From assembly GCA_011525685.1 (NCBI GenBank), contig WYBW01000114.1, positions 1 through 34,423 of the forward strand: a DNA stretch of 34,423 bases, in the 5' to 3' direction. Positions 1-8,087 of this stretch are shown here, one piece after another. The notes beneath the pieces are model-generated. The model ran no database searches, was not told where the DNA came from, and saw only the letters and a list, made by a program, of their open reading frames with translations. Source of the DNA: Verrucomicrobiia bacterium. Lineage in GTDB: Bacteria; Verrucomicrobiota; Verrucomicrobiia; Limisphaerales; JADLHS01. Each line of letters begins with the position of its first letter. The first letter of the stretch is position 1. The position numbers were made by a program, and so were the translations under genes.

Positions 1-2
1 CC

Positions 3-1829
3 ATCGGCTACAACCACACCGCGCTCATGGTGGTCGAGACCGGCGCGTCGGCCAGCTTTGGAGATCACCTCTGGGTGGGCTTCGATCCAGGCTCCGACGG
101 CACGTTGATCCTGAATGGGGGAACGGTAACGGTGGCCGGGATGTTTGGGTTGGGTTGGAATGGCGGCAAGGGAACGGTGCAGGTCAATGGCGGCACTTTG
201 AGTCTTTCGCAATGGAGCGCCAGCAGCCCTGGTTCAATCGCCGGCGCTTCAGTTTTGGACATTCGTGCCGGAACGGTCGTGATCGCCGGCAATCGCGTTT
301 CCTCCGTCAACAGTTTCATCAGCAGCGGCAAGATCACCGGCTACGGCGGACTGGGCGTTGTGAGCAACCATTTCAATGGAGTCTCCACCATTCTCACCGC
401 CATGCCGGGCGAACCCCCGACCACCAATGTGGTCAACCTGCTTTCCATTCAATTGGTCAACACCAACCTGGTGCTCGAGTGGCCGACCTCGACCGTTTAC
501 TACGTGTTGAAAACCGCGACGAACCTCGCCGCCCCTGTGGTTTGGCAGACGGTGACCAACAATGTGACCACCAGCAGCGGCACCAATCAGGTGGTTTTGA
601 ATGTGTCCGGCCAGCGGTCGTTCTTCCGGCTGGCGTCGGGTGTTGACGCCTCCACCATGAACCGCAAATTGCTGATGGGGTATCAAGGGTGGCATTCGGC
701 CCCGGGGGATGGCTCGGCACAGAACAGTTGGGTGCATTGGTTTCGCAACAACACGCCGACCGCCGCCAATGCCACCTTCGATTTCTGGCCGGACACTGCT
801 GAGTTGGAGGCGGACGAACTATTCAGCACGAGCATGACCCATGCAGACGGCTCGCCGGCGAAGCTCTATTCTGCTTACAAGCAAAAGACCGTGGTGCGCC
901 ATTTCAAATGGATGGCGGAGAATAATCTCGACGGCGTCTTCTTTCAGCGGTTTCTCAGCGATCTGAACGGCGTGAACATATCAGCCCTCCGCAATCAGGT
1001 GGCCGTCAATGTGCGCGTGGGGGCCGAGACCCACGGTCGGGTATTCGCCATCATGTATGACATCTCCGGTTATGCCACGAACACGCTCGTGAGCAAGCTG
1101 ACGAACGACTGGCTCTACCTCGTCAACACCCAAAAGGTCACCAACAGTCCCGCCTACCTTCACCACCGCGGCAAACCCGTCGTCGCCATCTGGGGGTTTG
1201 GTTTCAGCGGCCGCAATGACACGCCGCAACACGCGCAGCAGGCCATTGAATGGTTCAAAGCCGCCGGCTGCACGGTCATGGGCGGGTTGCCGACCCATTG
1301 GCGAACGTTGACCGGCGACGCGCAAACCAACCCCGCGTGGAGCAATGTCTTCCGTTCCTTCGATGTCGTCAGCCCGTGGTCGGTCGGGCGTTATGGCAAC
1401 ATCCCCGAAGTGGATAATTTCCGCGTGAACCAGATCGTGCCAGACCTGGCCGATTGCACGAGCCACGGCATTGATTACTTGCCCGTCATTTTCCCCGGCT
1501 TCTCGTGGGCCAATCTGCAGAACAACGGGCTTTACAACCAGATTCCGCGGAGCGGCGGCACGTTTTACTGGCGGCAAGCCTACAATGCCATCCGGTCCGG
1601 CTGCACGATGGTTTATGGCGCCATGTTTGATGAAGTGGATGAAGGCACGGCCATGTATAAACTCGCGCCGACCGCCGCTCAGTTGCCGGTGCAAGGCACG
1701 TTCGTGCCGCTCAACGTGGACGGTTACAACCTGGGCAGCGACTGGTACCTGCGGCTGGCCGATCAGGCCGGCAAAATGTTGCGCGGCGAAATTCCCGTCA
1801 CGACCACCATTCCGATCACGCCGCCCTGA
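3..1829 (+). CDS. Secreted GH71/GH99-like glycosidase with N-terminal beta-repeat region (5' partial)
   Basis: The frame is open at the left edge, so the true start and any signal peptide lie outside the window; an internal ATG at 27 is not a convincing start. Roughly the first 130 residues are Gly/Thr-rich repeats of the NGGTVTV / NGGTLSL kind, typical of autotransporter or PEP-CTERM-associated beta-helices. A module with LEWP, NLAAPVVWQTV and SFFRL motifs follows, which in Verrucomicrobiota surface proteins normally closes the chain. From about base 655 a full GH71/99-like catalytic region begins (LMGYQGW, HWFRNN, VVRHFKWM, HRGKPVVAIWG, FPGFSW) and ends near FDEVDEGTA. The two Glu codons of that motif, at 1632-1634 and 1641-1643, have the E-x-x-E spacing of the catalytic pair in GH99 (NEWHEGT). 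Glycan substrate unknown; alpha-mannan-type linkages are only a family-level guess. Paralogue of the convergent gene at 1953-3323. Confidence 0.85.
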   Translation: MGYNHTALMVVETGASASFGDHLWVGFDPGSDGTLILNGGTVTVAGMFGLGWNGGKGTVQVNGGTLSLSQWSASSPGSIAGASVLDIRAGTVVIAGNRVSSVNSFISSGKITGYGGLGVVSNHFNGVSTILTAMPGEPPTTNVVNLLSIQLVNTNLVLEWPTSTVYYVLKTATNLAAPVVWQTVTNNVTTSSGTNQVVLNVSGQRSFFRLASGVDASTMNRKLLMGYQGWHSAPGDGSAQNSWVHWFRNNTPTAANATFDFWPDTAELEADELFSTSMTHADGSPAKLYSAYKQKTVVRHFKWMAENNLDGVFFQRFLSDLNGVNISALRNQVAVNVRVGAETHGRVFAIMYDISGYATNTLVSKLTNDWLYLVNTQKVTNSPAYLHHRGKPVVAIWGFGFSGRNDTPQHAQQAIEWFKAAGCTVMGGLPTHWRTLTGDAQTNPAWSNVFRSFDVVSPWSVGRYGNIPEVDNFRVNQIVPDLADCTSHGIDYLPVIFPGFSWANLQNNGLYNQIPRSGGTFYWRQAYNAIRSGCTMVYGAMFDEVDEGTAMYKLAPTAAQLPVQGTFVPLNVDGYNLGSDWYLRLADQAGKMLRGEIPVTTTIPITPP

Positions 1830-1952
1830 CCTGTTTCTGGCGCCAATGCCCCGTGTAAGTTTGGTGATGGCCTGAGATCACTGCCCCGGAGTCGCTCCAC
1901 CCGGCCGATGGGCAACCGCTCTGGTCAATTGTGGTGCTCCAGGTCCAGCCGC

Positions 1953-3323
1953 TTACCGCGCTGGCGATTCATAGGTTGGGACCGCATCCCCGACCACGAC
2001 GGGGCGTTCGCCACGCAACAGACGCGCTCCTTCGCCGGTGAGCCAGAGGTAATAGTCGCTGGGCAGACCCTCATACGTCAGGAACGGGTTGGGGCCGACG
2101 GGCGGCTCATTGGTACACTTGAAGATGGCCGTGCCTTCATCCACTTCATCAAACATCGCCACATAGATCATCCCCGCACCCGCGCGTTTGGCGGCGAGAA
2201 ATTGGGACCAGAGAAATTTTCCCTTAAGCCGCGGGATCTGATCAAGCGCCGATTCGGGTTTCATATTATGCCAACTGAATCCCGGAAAAACGACCGGCAG
2301 ATAATCAAGCGCGTGTTCCTGGCACCATGCCAAGTCCGGCTGCCAATAAGTCTCGCCGTGGAGCGCGGCGCCCTGCGGATTACGGTAACGTCCTGGAGTC
2401 CACGGACTGATTACATCGGCGAGTTTCAACACGTCGTGCAACGCCGGATCCGTGACCGAGTCTCGTTTGAGTTCGCGCCAGCCCGTCGGGACGCCGAGCA
2501 TCACTGCGCCGCCGTCAGCCTTGAGGAACTCGATCAGCGCCCGGCATTCGGCGAGGGAGTATTCCCGGCGTTCGTCTGAAAACCCCACGCCCCAAATCGC
2601 GACCAGTGGTTTGCCCCGATGCCGCAGGTAGGCGGGATCGTCGCCGATATGCATTTGGGTGCGCAGCCGCTGCCAATCCTCCTTGATCCGCGCCACTCCA
2701 CCGGCCGGCAGCCCGCTCAAGTCATACATCACGGCATACGCCCGCCCCTCGCGATTGGCCCCTTCGCGGCAGTTTGCGAGCACGACATCCTTGTGATGTC
2801 GCAAGGACTCATTCCTCAAACCATTGGCGAAACGCTGCACGAATGCGCCATCAATGCCGTATTCGCGCATCCAGCGAAAATGTCGCAGCACCGTTTCCCG
2901 CTTGAACGAACTGAACACCTCAGCCGCGCGGCCATCGGCGAATTTGAAACCGGTGGGGAAGCGCTCTCCAGCGCTCATCTCGGACATGTCCGGCCACAGG
3001 TCAACGGTGACATTGCCGGGAGCAAACGGTTTCGACCTGTTCCGCGCCCAGTGCGTCCAGCCGAGCCCCGCCCCGTCGCCCTCGCAGTTGAACCAGCCTT
3101 GATAACCCGTCATCACCTTGCCGGTAAGCGTGCTCGTGTCCACCCCGCGAACGCGCGGCCCACCATAAGGCAGAAGCGGATTCGCCGATTCGGGAACGTC
3201 CGCGGCGAGGAGTGTGGCTCCCGACGCCATTGCCGACACGCTCAGAAATAGAAATTGCCGCCGGGCGAGTGCCAGGAAGCGGGTGAGCGCGTGTTGATTC
3301 ACTTTAGCGGCTGGATTCTGCAT
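1953..3323 (-). CDS. Exported GH71/GH99-like glycosidase, probable Tat substrate
   Basis: 456 residues. The N-terminus has ARRQFLFLS (residues 20-28) followed by a small hydrophobic stretch ending in ATLLAADV, which resembles a twin-arginine signal peptide. The catalytic region runs from about residue 68 (KVMTGYQGW) to 400 and shares with the neighbouring protein at 3-1829 the blocks HWARN, LRHFRWM, HRGKPLVAIWG, VISPW, VFPGFSW and AMFDEVDEGTA. E393 and E396 correspond to the GH99 catalytic glutamates. The start codon lies 20 bases inside the sulfatase gene (stop at 3304-3306), so the two genes form an operon, probably with coupled translation. A likely role is hydrolysis of a glycan desulfated by the upstream sulfatase. 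Databases often label relatives xylosidase/arabinosidase, but nothing here fixes the substrate. Confidence 0.9.
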   Translation of the reverse strand: MQNPAAKVNQHALTRFLALARRQFLFLSVSAMASGATLLAADVPESANPLLPYGGPRVRGVDTSTLTGKVMTGYQGWFNCEGDGAGLGWTHWARNRSKPFAPGNVTVDLWPDMSEMSAGERFPTGFKFADGRAAEVFSSFKRETVLRHFRWMREYGIDGAFVQRFANGLRNESLRHHKDVVLANCREGANREGRAYAVMYDLSGLPAGGVARIKEDWQRLRTQMHIGDDPAYLRHRGKPLVAIWGVGFSDERREYSLAECRALIEFLKADGGAVMLGVPTGWRELKRDSVTDPALHDVLKLADVISPWTPGRYRNPQGAALHGETYWQPDLAWCQEHALDYLPVVFPGFSWHNMKPESALDQIPRLKGKFLWSQFLAAKRAGAGMIYVAMFDEVDEGTAIFKCTNEPPVGPNPFLTYEGLPSDYYLWLTGEGARLLRGERPVVVGDAVPTYESPAR

Positions 3324-4761
3324 TTACGATGCGCTGCATTTCAGCCTCCAGCCGGGCGACGATCTCGGGATGCTTCAAATAGAGATTATTGGTTTCGGCC
3401 AGATCGTCGCGGAGGTTGTAAAGTTGTCCGGCGGGATCGCCGGGGCCGGGTTTGATCGTTTTGGGCTGTGTGAATCCCCCCGAGCCGAGTTGATTGATGA
3501 GTTTCCAATCGCCCGACCGGATCATCATGGCCGGCGAACTGCCCGCCCGCATCACCAGCGGACCGCGAATCGGTTTGGCTTTCGGTTGCCGGCCTTCCAG
3601 CACCGGCAGAAAACTGAAGCTATCCGGCCCGGCGCCGGCGGGCAGTTTCGCCCCGCAAATTTCCGCAAAGGTTGCCAGCAGATCGGTGAAGCAGATGGTC
3701 TGGTCGGTGACGGTTCCGGCTTCCACCCGCGCCGGCCAGCGCACGATGAACGGCAGGCGATGCCCACCTTCCCAGGCGTCGGCCTTCATGCCACGCAGTC
3801 CCCCGACCGCATCGTGACCGAACCGCGCCACGTCGGCAGGATGCCAGACCGGACCGTTGTCCGAGGCGAAAATTAGCAGCGTGTCCCGCATCAGGTCGGC
3901 CTGCTCCAAGGCCGCAAGCACGCGGCCGATTTCCGCATCCACCATCATTACAAAGTCGCCATACATTCCCGCGCCGCTCTTCCCGGCAAACTCCGCCGCT
4001 GGCAGCCACGGGGTGTGTGGCGCCGTGTAGGCGAGGTAAAGCATCAGCGGCTGGCGCGCGTCCGGCCGTTTGTTGGCTTGCGCGTTGATGACCGCGCAGG
4101 CTTCGTCCGTGAGCCTCGGCAGCACATCTTTCAGTTCCAAGCCGGGAGCGATTCCGCCTTCCCGCCAGAATGCCCCCTGGGTTGGCGTCCAGCCTTCCGA
4201 ATGATTCTCAGCAATGTGCCCGGTTGGCGGCACGACTGCGCGGTTTCCACGAATGTAAAAGTAAGGTGGGATGTCGGTGGAGGCGCGCAGCCCGAAGAAA
4301 CTGTCGAATCCGCAATCCACCGGCCCGCCCGGGAGCGGCTGGTCGTAACCGTCTTCACGAAAGCCGAGATGCCACTTACCCACCATCGCAGTGTGATAAC
4401 CCTGATCCCGCAACAATGACGCGAGGGTCACCTGGCCTTTCTCGATGAGCGGTTGCTTTGGCCACCGCGTTATGTCCGTGCGGAACGGATACCTTCCGGT
4501 CATCAGCCCATAACGCGAGGGATGACAGAGCGGCCCGGGCGCATGGGCATCGGTGAAGCGCAATCCCTCCCGCGCCAGCCGGTCAATGTTGGGCGTGGCG
4601 ATCTTCGACCGCGGATTGTAGCACCCTGGGTCCCCGTAACCCATGTCGTCCACGAGAAGGATGACGATGTTGGGCTTGGCTTGCGGTTTCGGCGGATCCG
4701 CAGCGTGCGGCGCGTCCAGCGAGGCAAGCAGACAAACAATGGCAATCGTGATCCCTTTCAT
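3304..4761 (-). CDS. Secreted arylsulfatase, Cys-type S1 family
   Basis: 485 residues with a Sec signal peptide (about residues 1-20, ending PHA). The sulfatase signature is C79-H-P-S-R, followed by LMTGRYPFR; C79 would be oxidised to formylglycine, the catalytic nucleophile. Metal and sulfate ligands expected for the family are present: D38-D39 (VDDMG), K129 and H131 (GKWHLG), H249 (TAPHTPW), D301-N302 (SDNGP) and K326. Length is normal for S1 sulfatases. It removes sulfate esters outside the cytoplasm; the substrate cannot be read from sequence, but the overlapping downstream GH71/99-like gene suggests a sulfated polysaccharide. No formylglycine-generating enzyme or anSME lies in the window, so maturation must come from elsewhere. 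The gene is divergent from the histidine kinase at 4970, with a palindromic site in the shared spacer. Confidence 0.95.
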   Translation of the reverse strand: MKGITIAIVCLLASLDAPHAADPPKPQAKPNIVILLVDDMGYGDPGCYNPRSKIATPNIDRLAREGLRFTDAHAPGPLCHPSRYGLMTGRYPFRTDITRWPKQPLIEKGQVTLASLLRDQGYHTAMVGKWHLGFREDGYDQPLPGGPVDCGFDSFFGLRASTDIPPYFYIRGNRAVVPPTGHIAENHSEGWTPTQGAFWREGGIAPGLELKDVLPRLTDEACAVINAQANKRPDARQPLMLYLAYTAPHTPWLPAAEFAGKSGAGMYGDFVMMVDAEIGRVLAALEQADLMRDTLLIFASDNGPVWHPADVARFGHDAVGGLRGMKADAWEGGHRLPFIVRWPARVEAGTVTDQTICFTDLLATFAEICGAKLPAGAGPDSFSFLPVLEGRQPKAKPIRGPLVMRAGSSPAMMIRSGDWKLINQLGSGGFTQPKTIKPGPGDPAGQLYNLRDDLAETNNLYLKHPEIVARLEAEMQRIVNAESSR

Positions 4762-4822
4762 AGTGCGGTGATTTGGTTAAATCAGTGTGTGGACATTATG
4801 ATGCGTTGCCATCCCATCCGCC

Positions 4823-4842
4823 ACTCCCCTATTACGGGGATG
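4823..4842. promoter_or_regulatory. Palindromic site, candidate operator copy 1
   Basis: The sequence is ACTCCCCTATTACGGGGATG. It matches the site at 6722-6741 in 17 of 20 positions by eye, with both arms (ACTCCCC and GGGGATG) identical and differences only in the 6-base centre. It lies in the 208-bp spacer between the divergent sulfatase (start 4761) and kinase (start 4970), 61 bases from the former and 127 from the latter. A dyad in this position suits a dimeric LuxR/NarL-type regulator such as the one encoded at 6790. The functional role is inferred. Confidence 0.5.
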
Positions 4843-4969
4843 CCCGGTGACGTGCCTCGCCCCTTGGAACTGGCCCACCTCCCGCACGACTCCATCCGGC
4901 TCACTCGATGATCAGGACGTCAAAGCAAGGTTTGCGTTCAGCGACGACGTCAGCTAAATCACCCTCGCT

Positions 4970-6721
4970 TTGAGCAACCTCGGGACGGATTCAATTCGCG
5001 CGCGCCGCTGTGGCGGTTTCCGCTTAACGTGGTTGGCGATGGCTGCGGCGTTCAGCCTCGGGATGAGCTCTCAGATGCGAGCGCAAACCACTGTTTACGC
5101 CCAGACCAACGCGCTGCTGGAAGTCCGCTCGATGATCGTGGATGGCACGCCGATCTCCCTCCGCTCTGGCGCCAAGCTGCGGCTTTCGTCGCGTACCCGG
5201 ACAGTCACTTTTGGATTCGGTCCGACCACGAACGCAATCCGGTCGCCGATACGCATTCGCTTCAAGCTCGACGGTTACGATGCGGACTGGCGTGAGTACG
5301 ACGGATCCATGCGCTTGTGCGTGCGCTTTCTCGACGATACCGGGGATCAAGTCGGCGAAGCGGTATTCAGTGTCGTCGGCCAGAGCGCAGGGTGGACCGG
5401 CAACCCGGAAACCGCAATGTTCATCCAGCGTCGGGAAAGCATCGTGGTGCCACCCCGCGCCTCGAGCTTCTGGGTGGTCATGTCCTCGGCCGGACCACCC
5501 GCCACCGTGGGCGTTTACGCGATCACCAATCTGGTGATTAAAACCCAGCCGACCAACGGCGCTCCGCCCACGGTCTCATTGCCTTGGGCATTTGACGCCG
5601 CCGCCCCCGGCATTGCTGCCGGCGGCTCACCCGCAGGCTGGATGCGGGATGGTTTGCGGCCCAGCATGGCGACGGTTTTCGAGAGCGGCTCGATGCCTCG
5701 GACCAAGGGGTTCGCGATTGTGGACGACGACTTACGCGGACACGCGGAATGGCACACAATCAAGGAAATGGCGACGCCGGTCGCCCCGGGCGACTCCCTG
5801 CTCATCGAGTGGGACGAGGCTTACAGCTTCGGTCTGGCCGCGCCGGTTGAGATTCCGTATGCCAATCTGCCAGCGGGGTACTACCGTTTCCGCATCAACG
5901 AACTCTCGGTGAACGGGGTTCCGGGCGAAGCGGAAACTTCGCTGGCGATTGAAGTGCCGCTGGCGTTCTGGCGGACCCCGTGGTTTTGGGTCTCGATAGC
6001 GACCATGATTCTCGCGGGCGCGGTGGGCGGCTGGCGTTACCTGCTTTGGCATCGGATGCGGCTGCAAATGCTGCGCCTCGAACAACAGCGCGCTGTGGAC
6101 CGCGAACGGCTGCGGATCGCCCAGGACATCCACGACGATCTGGGAGCGCGCGTCACGCAGATTTCCCTGTTGAGCGCGGTGGCCCAGCGCAAGCCGTCGT
6201 TGCCCGAGGACGCTCGCACGGATTTTGGCACCATCTCGCAAACGACGAGGGAACTGGTCTCCGCCCTGTACGAAACCGTCTGGGCCGTGAACCCGGAAAA
6301 CGACAACCTCGATGCGCTGGCAACGTATCTCTGCCAGATGACCAACCAGCTTTGCTCGCAGGCCCGGTTGCGCTGCCGCTTGGAAGTGCCAGACACGCCA
6401 CCCAGCATTCCGTTGAGCAGCCAGGTGCGGCACAACGTCATCATGGCGGTAAAGGAAGCGGTGCATAACATCATCAAGCACGCGCGCGCCACCGAGGTGC
6501 GCGTCCGCATCTCATTGGAGGCCTCCTCGCTGAGCGTCTGGATTCACGATGACGGGTGCGGCTTCGACCCGGCGACGACGACGCCGGGAAACGGGTTGGG
6601 TAACCTCAAGGGCCGGATGGAAAGCATCGGTGGAAGTTTCACCCTTGAAAGCCGCTTGGGCGCGGGCACCGCGGTTTCACTGCGACTGCCGGTTACCGAG
6701 GTTGCAGCCGGTTCGCTTTGA
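4970..6721 (+). CDS. NarL-family sensor histidine kinase (HisKA_3) with periplasmic Y_Y_Y-like region
   Basis: 583 residues from a TTG start, the first possible start after the in-frame stop at 4955. This start gives a complete signal peptide (Arg-rich n-region, hydrophobic core around residues 20-34, cut near MRAQ-TT); the later ATG at 5039 would cut into it. Residues 40-330 are extracytoplasmic, with two stretches resembling Y_Y_Y motifs (LDGYDADWREYD near 100 and AGYYRFRINELSVNG near 302). One membrane helix spans about 336-358. The dimerisation/phosphoacceptor region has H388 in DIHDDLGARVTQ, and HATPase_c has N500 and glycine boxes at 527-531 and 540-545. It should autophosphorylate and pass phosphate to the regulator starting 68 bp downstream. 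Unlike many PVC relatives, it has no Reg_prop beta-propeller in front of Y_Y_Y. The ligand is unknown. Confidence 0.92.
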   Translation: MSNLGTDSIRARRCGGFRLTWLAMAAAFSLGMSSQMRAQTTVYAQTNALLEVRSMIVDGTPISLRSGAKLRLSSRTRTVTFGFGPTTNAIRSPIRIRFKLDGYDADWREYDGSMRLCVRFLDDTGDQVGEAVFSVVGQSAGWTGNPETAMFIQRRESIVVPPRASSFWVVMSSAGPPATVGVYAITNLVIKTQPTNGAPPTVSLPWAFDAAAPGIAAGGSPAGWMRDGLRPSMATVFESGSMPRTKGFAIVDDDLRGHAEWHTIKEMATPVAPGDSLLIEWDEAYSFGLAAPVEIPYANLPAGYYRFRINELSVNGVPGEAETSLAIEVPLAFWRTPWFWVSIATMILAGAVGGWRYLLWHRMRLQMLRLEQQRAVDRERLRIAQDIHDDLGARVTQISLLSAVAQRKPSLPEDARTDFGTISQTTRELVSALYETVWAVNPENDNLDALATYLCQMTNQLCSQARLRCRLEVPDTPPSIPLSSQVRHNVIMAVKEAVHNIIKHARATEVRVRISLEASSLSVWIHDDGCGFDPATTTPGNGLGNLKGRMESIGGSFTLESRLGAGTAVSLRLPVTEVAAGSL

Positions 6722-6741
6722 ACTCCCCGGTTTCGGGGATG
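6722..6741. promoter_or_regulatory. Palindromic site, candidate operator copy 2
   Basis: The sequence is ACTCCCCGGTTTCGGGGATG, directly after the kinase stop codon and 48 bases before the response-regulator ATG. Its arms are identical to those of the site at 4823-4842. It could be an autoregulatory operator for the regulator gene. A 4-bp CCCC/GGGG stem is too weak for a convincing terminator, and no T-run follows. Confidence 0.45.
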
Positions 6742-6789
6742 GCGGCGGGGGGGCATGACGGTCCATGGTGAAACCGGGCTTGGAACTCT

Positions 6790-7422
6790 ATGCTCAAGAA
6801 AGTGGCCATTGTTGAAGACGACCGAGGTTTGCGGGAACAACTCGCCCAAATCCTGGGGGCGGCGCGAGACGTTCATTTTGTAGGCGCGTGCGCGTCCGGC
6901 GAAGAGGCCCTTGATCGGATTCACCTCCTGCGACCCGATGTGGTGCTCATGGACATCAAACTGCCGGGCATGTCGGGCATTGAATGCGTGGCGCATCTCA
7001 AGCGCGCCCTGCCTTCCCTCCAGATCATCATGCTCACGGTCTATGAAGACAGCGAGCGCATCTTCCGCGCGCTCAAAGCCGGCGCGGACGGCTACCTGGT
7101 GAAGTCGAGTCCGCCCGAGGTGTTGCTCGAGGCCATTGACGATGTGGGGCGCGGCGGTTCGCCGATCTCGAGTCACATTGCCCGGAAGGTTGTGCGCCAT
7201 TTTCATCTCGTCGGTCCGTCACCGGAGCAATCCGAGAACCTTTCGCCGCGGGAACAGGAAGTCCTCAATCTGCTATCCTCCGGTTACCTCTACAAGGAGA
7301 TCAGCGACCAGTTGGGCATTGGTCTTGAAACCGTGCGGACCTACGTCAAACACATCTGCGAGAAGATGCACGTCCGCAACCGCGTCGAGGCCGTCGCCAA
7401 ACACGGAGGCAAAGCCGGCTGA
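6790..7422 (+). CDS. NarL/LuxR-type response regulator
   Basis: 210 residues. The receiver domain (1-120) has acidic residues E9-D10-D11, phosphoacceptor D55 in LMDIKLPG, T83 and K105. The C-terminal LuxR-type helix-turn-helix starts at LSPREQEVLNLLSSG (151) and contains EISDQLGIGLETVRTYVKHICEKM, the usual DNA-reading helix. It is the obvious partner of the kinase ending at 6721. Phosphorylation should drive dimerisation and DNA binding; the two CCCC/GGGG palindromes at 4823 and 6722 are the best candidate targets. No clear Shine-Dalgarno precedes the ATG, but the receiver domain is complete from this start. Confidence 0.95.
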   Translation: MLKKVAIVEDDRGLREQLAQILGAARDVHFVGACASGEEALDRIHLLRPDVVLMDIKLPGMSGIECVAHLKRALPSLQIIMLTVYEDSERIFRALKAGADGYLVKSSPPEVLLEAIDDVGRGGSPISSHIARKVVRHFHLVGPSPEQSENLSPREQEVLNLLSSGYLYKEISDQLGIGLETVRTYVKHICEKMHVRNRVEAVAKHGGKAG

Positions 7423-7613
7423 CCCGGCGCGCGGCATCTGGGGTTAGTTCGGCGGCAGCGCGAAACAGCGCTTCCTCGCGTTCTTGTGGCGATGGCATGG
7501 TTGAGCGGGGTTGAGGAACTCAGTCCTGCATGCGTATTCGCCGGATAAGAAGTATGAAGAATTCTTTTTGATATACTTTTGGCGACGATTCGCGCATGAG
7601 CAGGGCGAAACCT

Positions 7614-7823
7614 ATGAATACCTCCGGATTCAAATTCTACTGTTCCCACTGCGATCAGCCGTTGAAATGCGAACCGCAATTCGCCGGCCGGCAGATTCAA
7701 TGCCCGGCCTGCAATCACCTGATTCGCATTCCCAATCCGCCGGCGGGCACCGGGTTTACGCACGTTCAGCCGAAAGTCGGCCAGACGTGGGCCACACACG
7801 TGCCGAAGGGCAAGAAAGCTTGA
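7614..7823 (+). CDS. Small zinc-ribbon protein
   Basis: 69 residues from the ATG at 7614, which has an AGGG stretch 8 bases upstream; an ATG at 7596 would add six residues but has no visible ribosome site. Two CxxC knuckles (C10/C13 and C30/C33) with an extra C19 form a zinc-ribbon-like fold, followed by a Pro/Gly-rich tail with VGQTWATHVPKG near the end. Such short ribbons occur as single genes in Verrucomicrobiota; function is unknown and nucleic-acid or protein binding is only a guess. The upstream spacer 7423-7595 holds an AT-rich patch with a TATACT at 7572-7577 that could be a -10 box, without a recognisable -35. The gene converges on the sigma-factor remnant. Confidence 0.75.
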   Translation: MNTSGFKFYCSHCDQPLKCEPQFAGRQIQCPACNHLIRIPNPPAGTGFTHVQPKVGQTWATHVPKGKKA

Positions 7824-7877
7824 AACCACCCGCGCGAGCGCTCCTTGGTCGTAACCATCCAGCAAGGCGAGAGTGGC

Positions 7878-8053
7878 GGCGACGCCCTCGTCGCCTCGTG
7901 ACGTCTCAGGCAAGTCACGATTCCTTGCGCCGCTGAACGTGGCGCTACGGCTCGCAGCGCGAGCCGTTCTACCGCCATGGTGCGCGGCCACGGCCAGCCA
8001 GCTTCGGTGGAGGTGGTCGCGCCGCGACCACCCGGCCCGCGTCCAGCGGGCCG
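7878..8053. repeat. Cluster of four short palindromes between convergent genes
   Basis: Four hairpin-forming dyads lie in about 175 bp: 7878-7895 (GGCGACG/CGTCGCC, 4-nt loop), 7948-7966 (CGGCTCGC/GCGAGCCG, 3-nt loop), 8012-8032 (GGTGGTCGCG/CGCGACCACC, 1-nt loop) and 8033-8053 (CGGCCCGC/GCGGGCCG, 5-nt loop). All arms are perfect. None is followed by a T-run. They fill most of the 264-bp spacer between the zinc-ribbon gene and the sigma remnant and look like an assembly of REP/BIME-type repeats; a role in ending the two converging transcripts is possible. Confidence 0.6.
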
Positions 8054-8087
8054 CTCAGGGAAGGTTCGAGATGTCTTAATGGGGATT

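Noticed and set aside
1830..1952. Spacer between the two convergent GH genes, checked for a terminator
   Set aside because: No stem followed by a T-run was found by eye.
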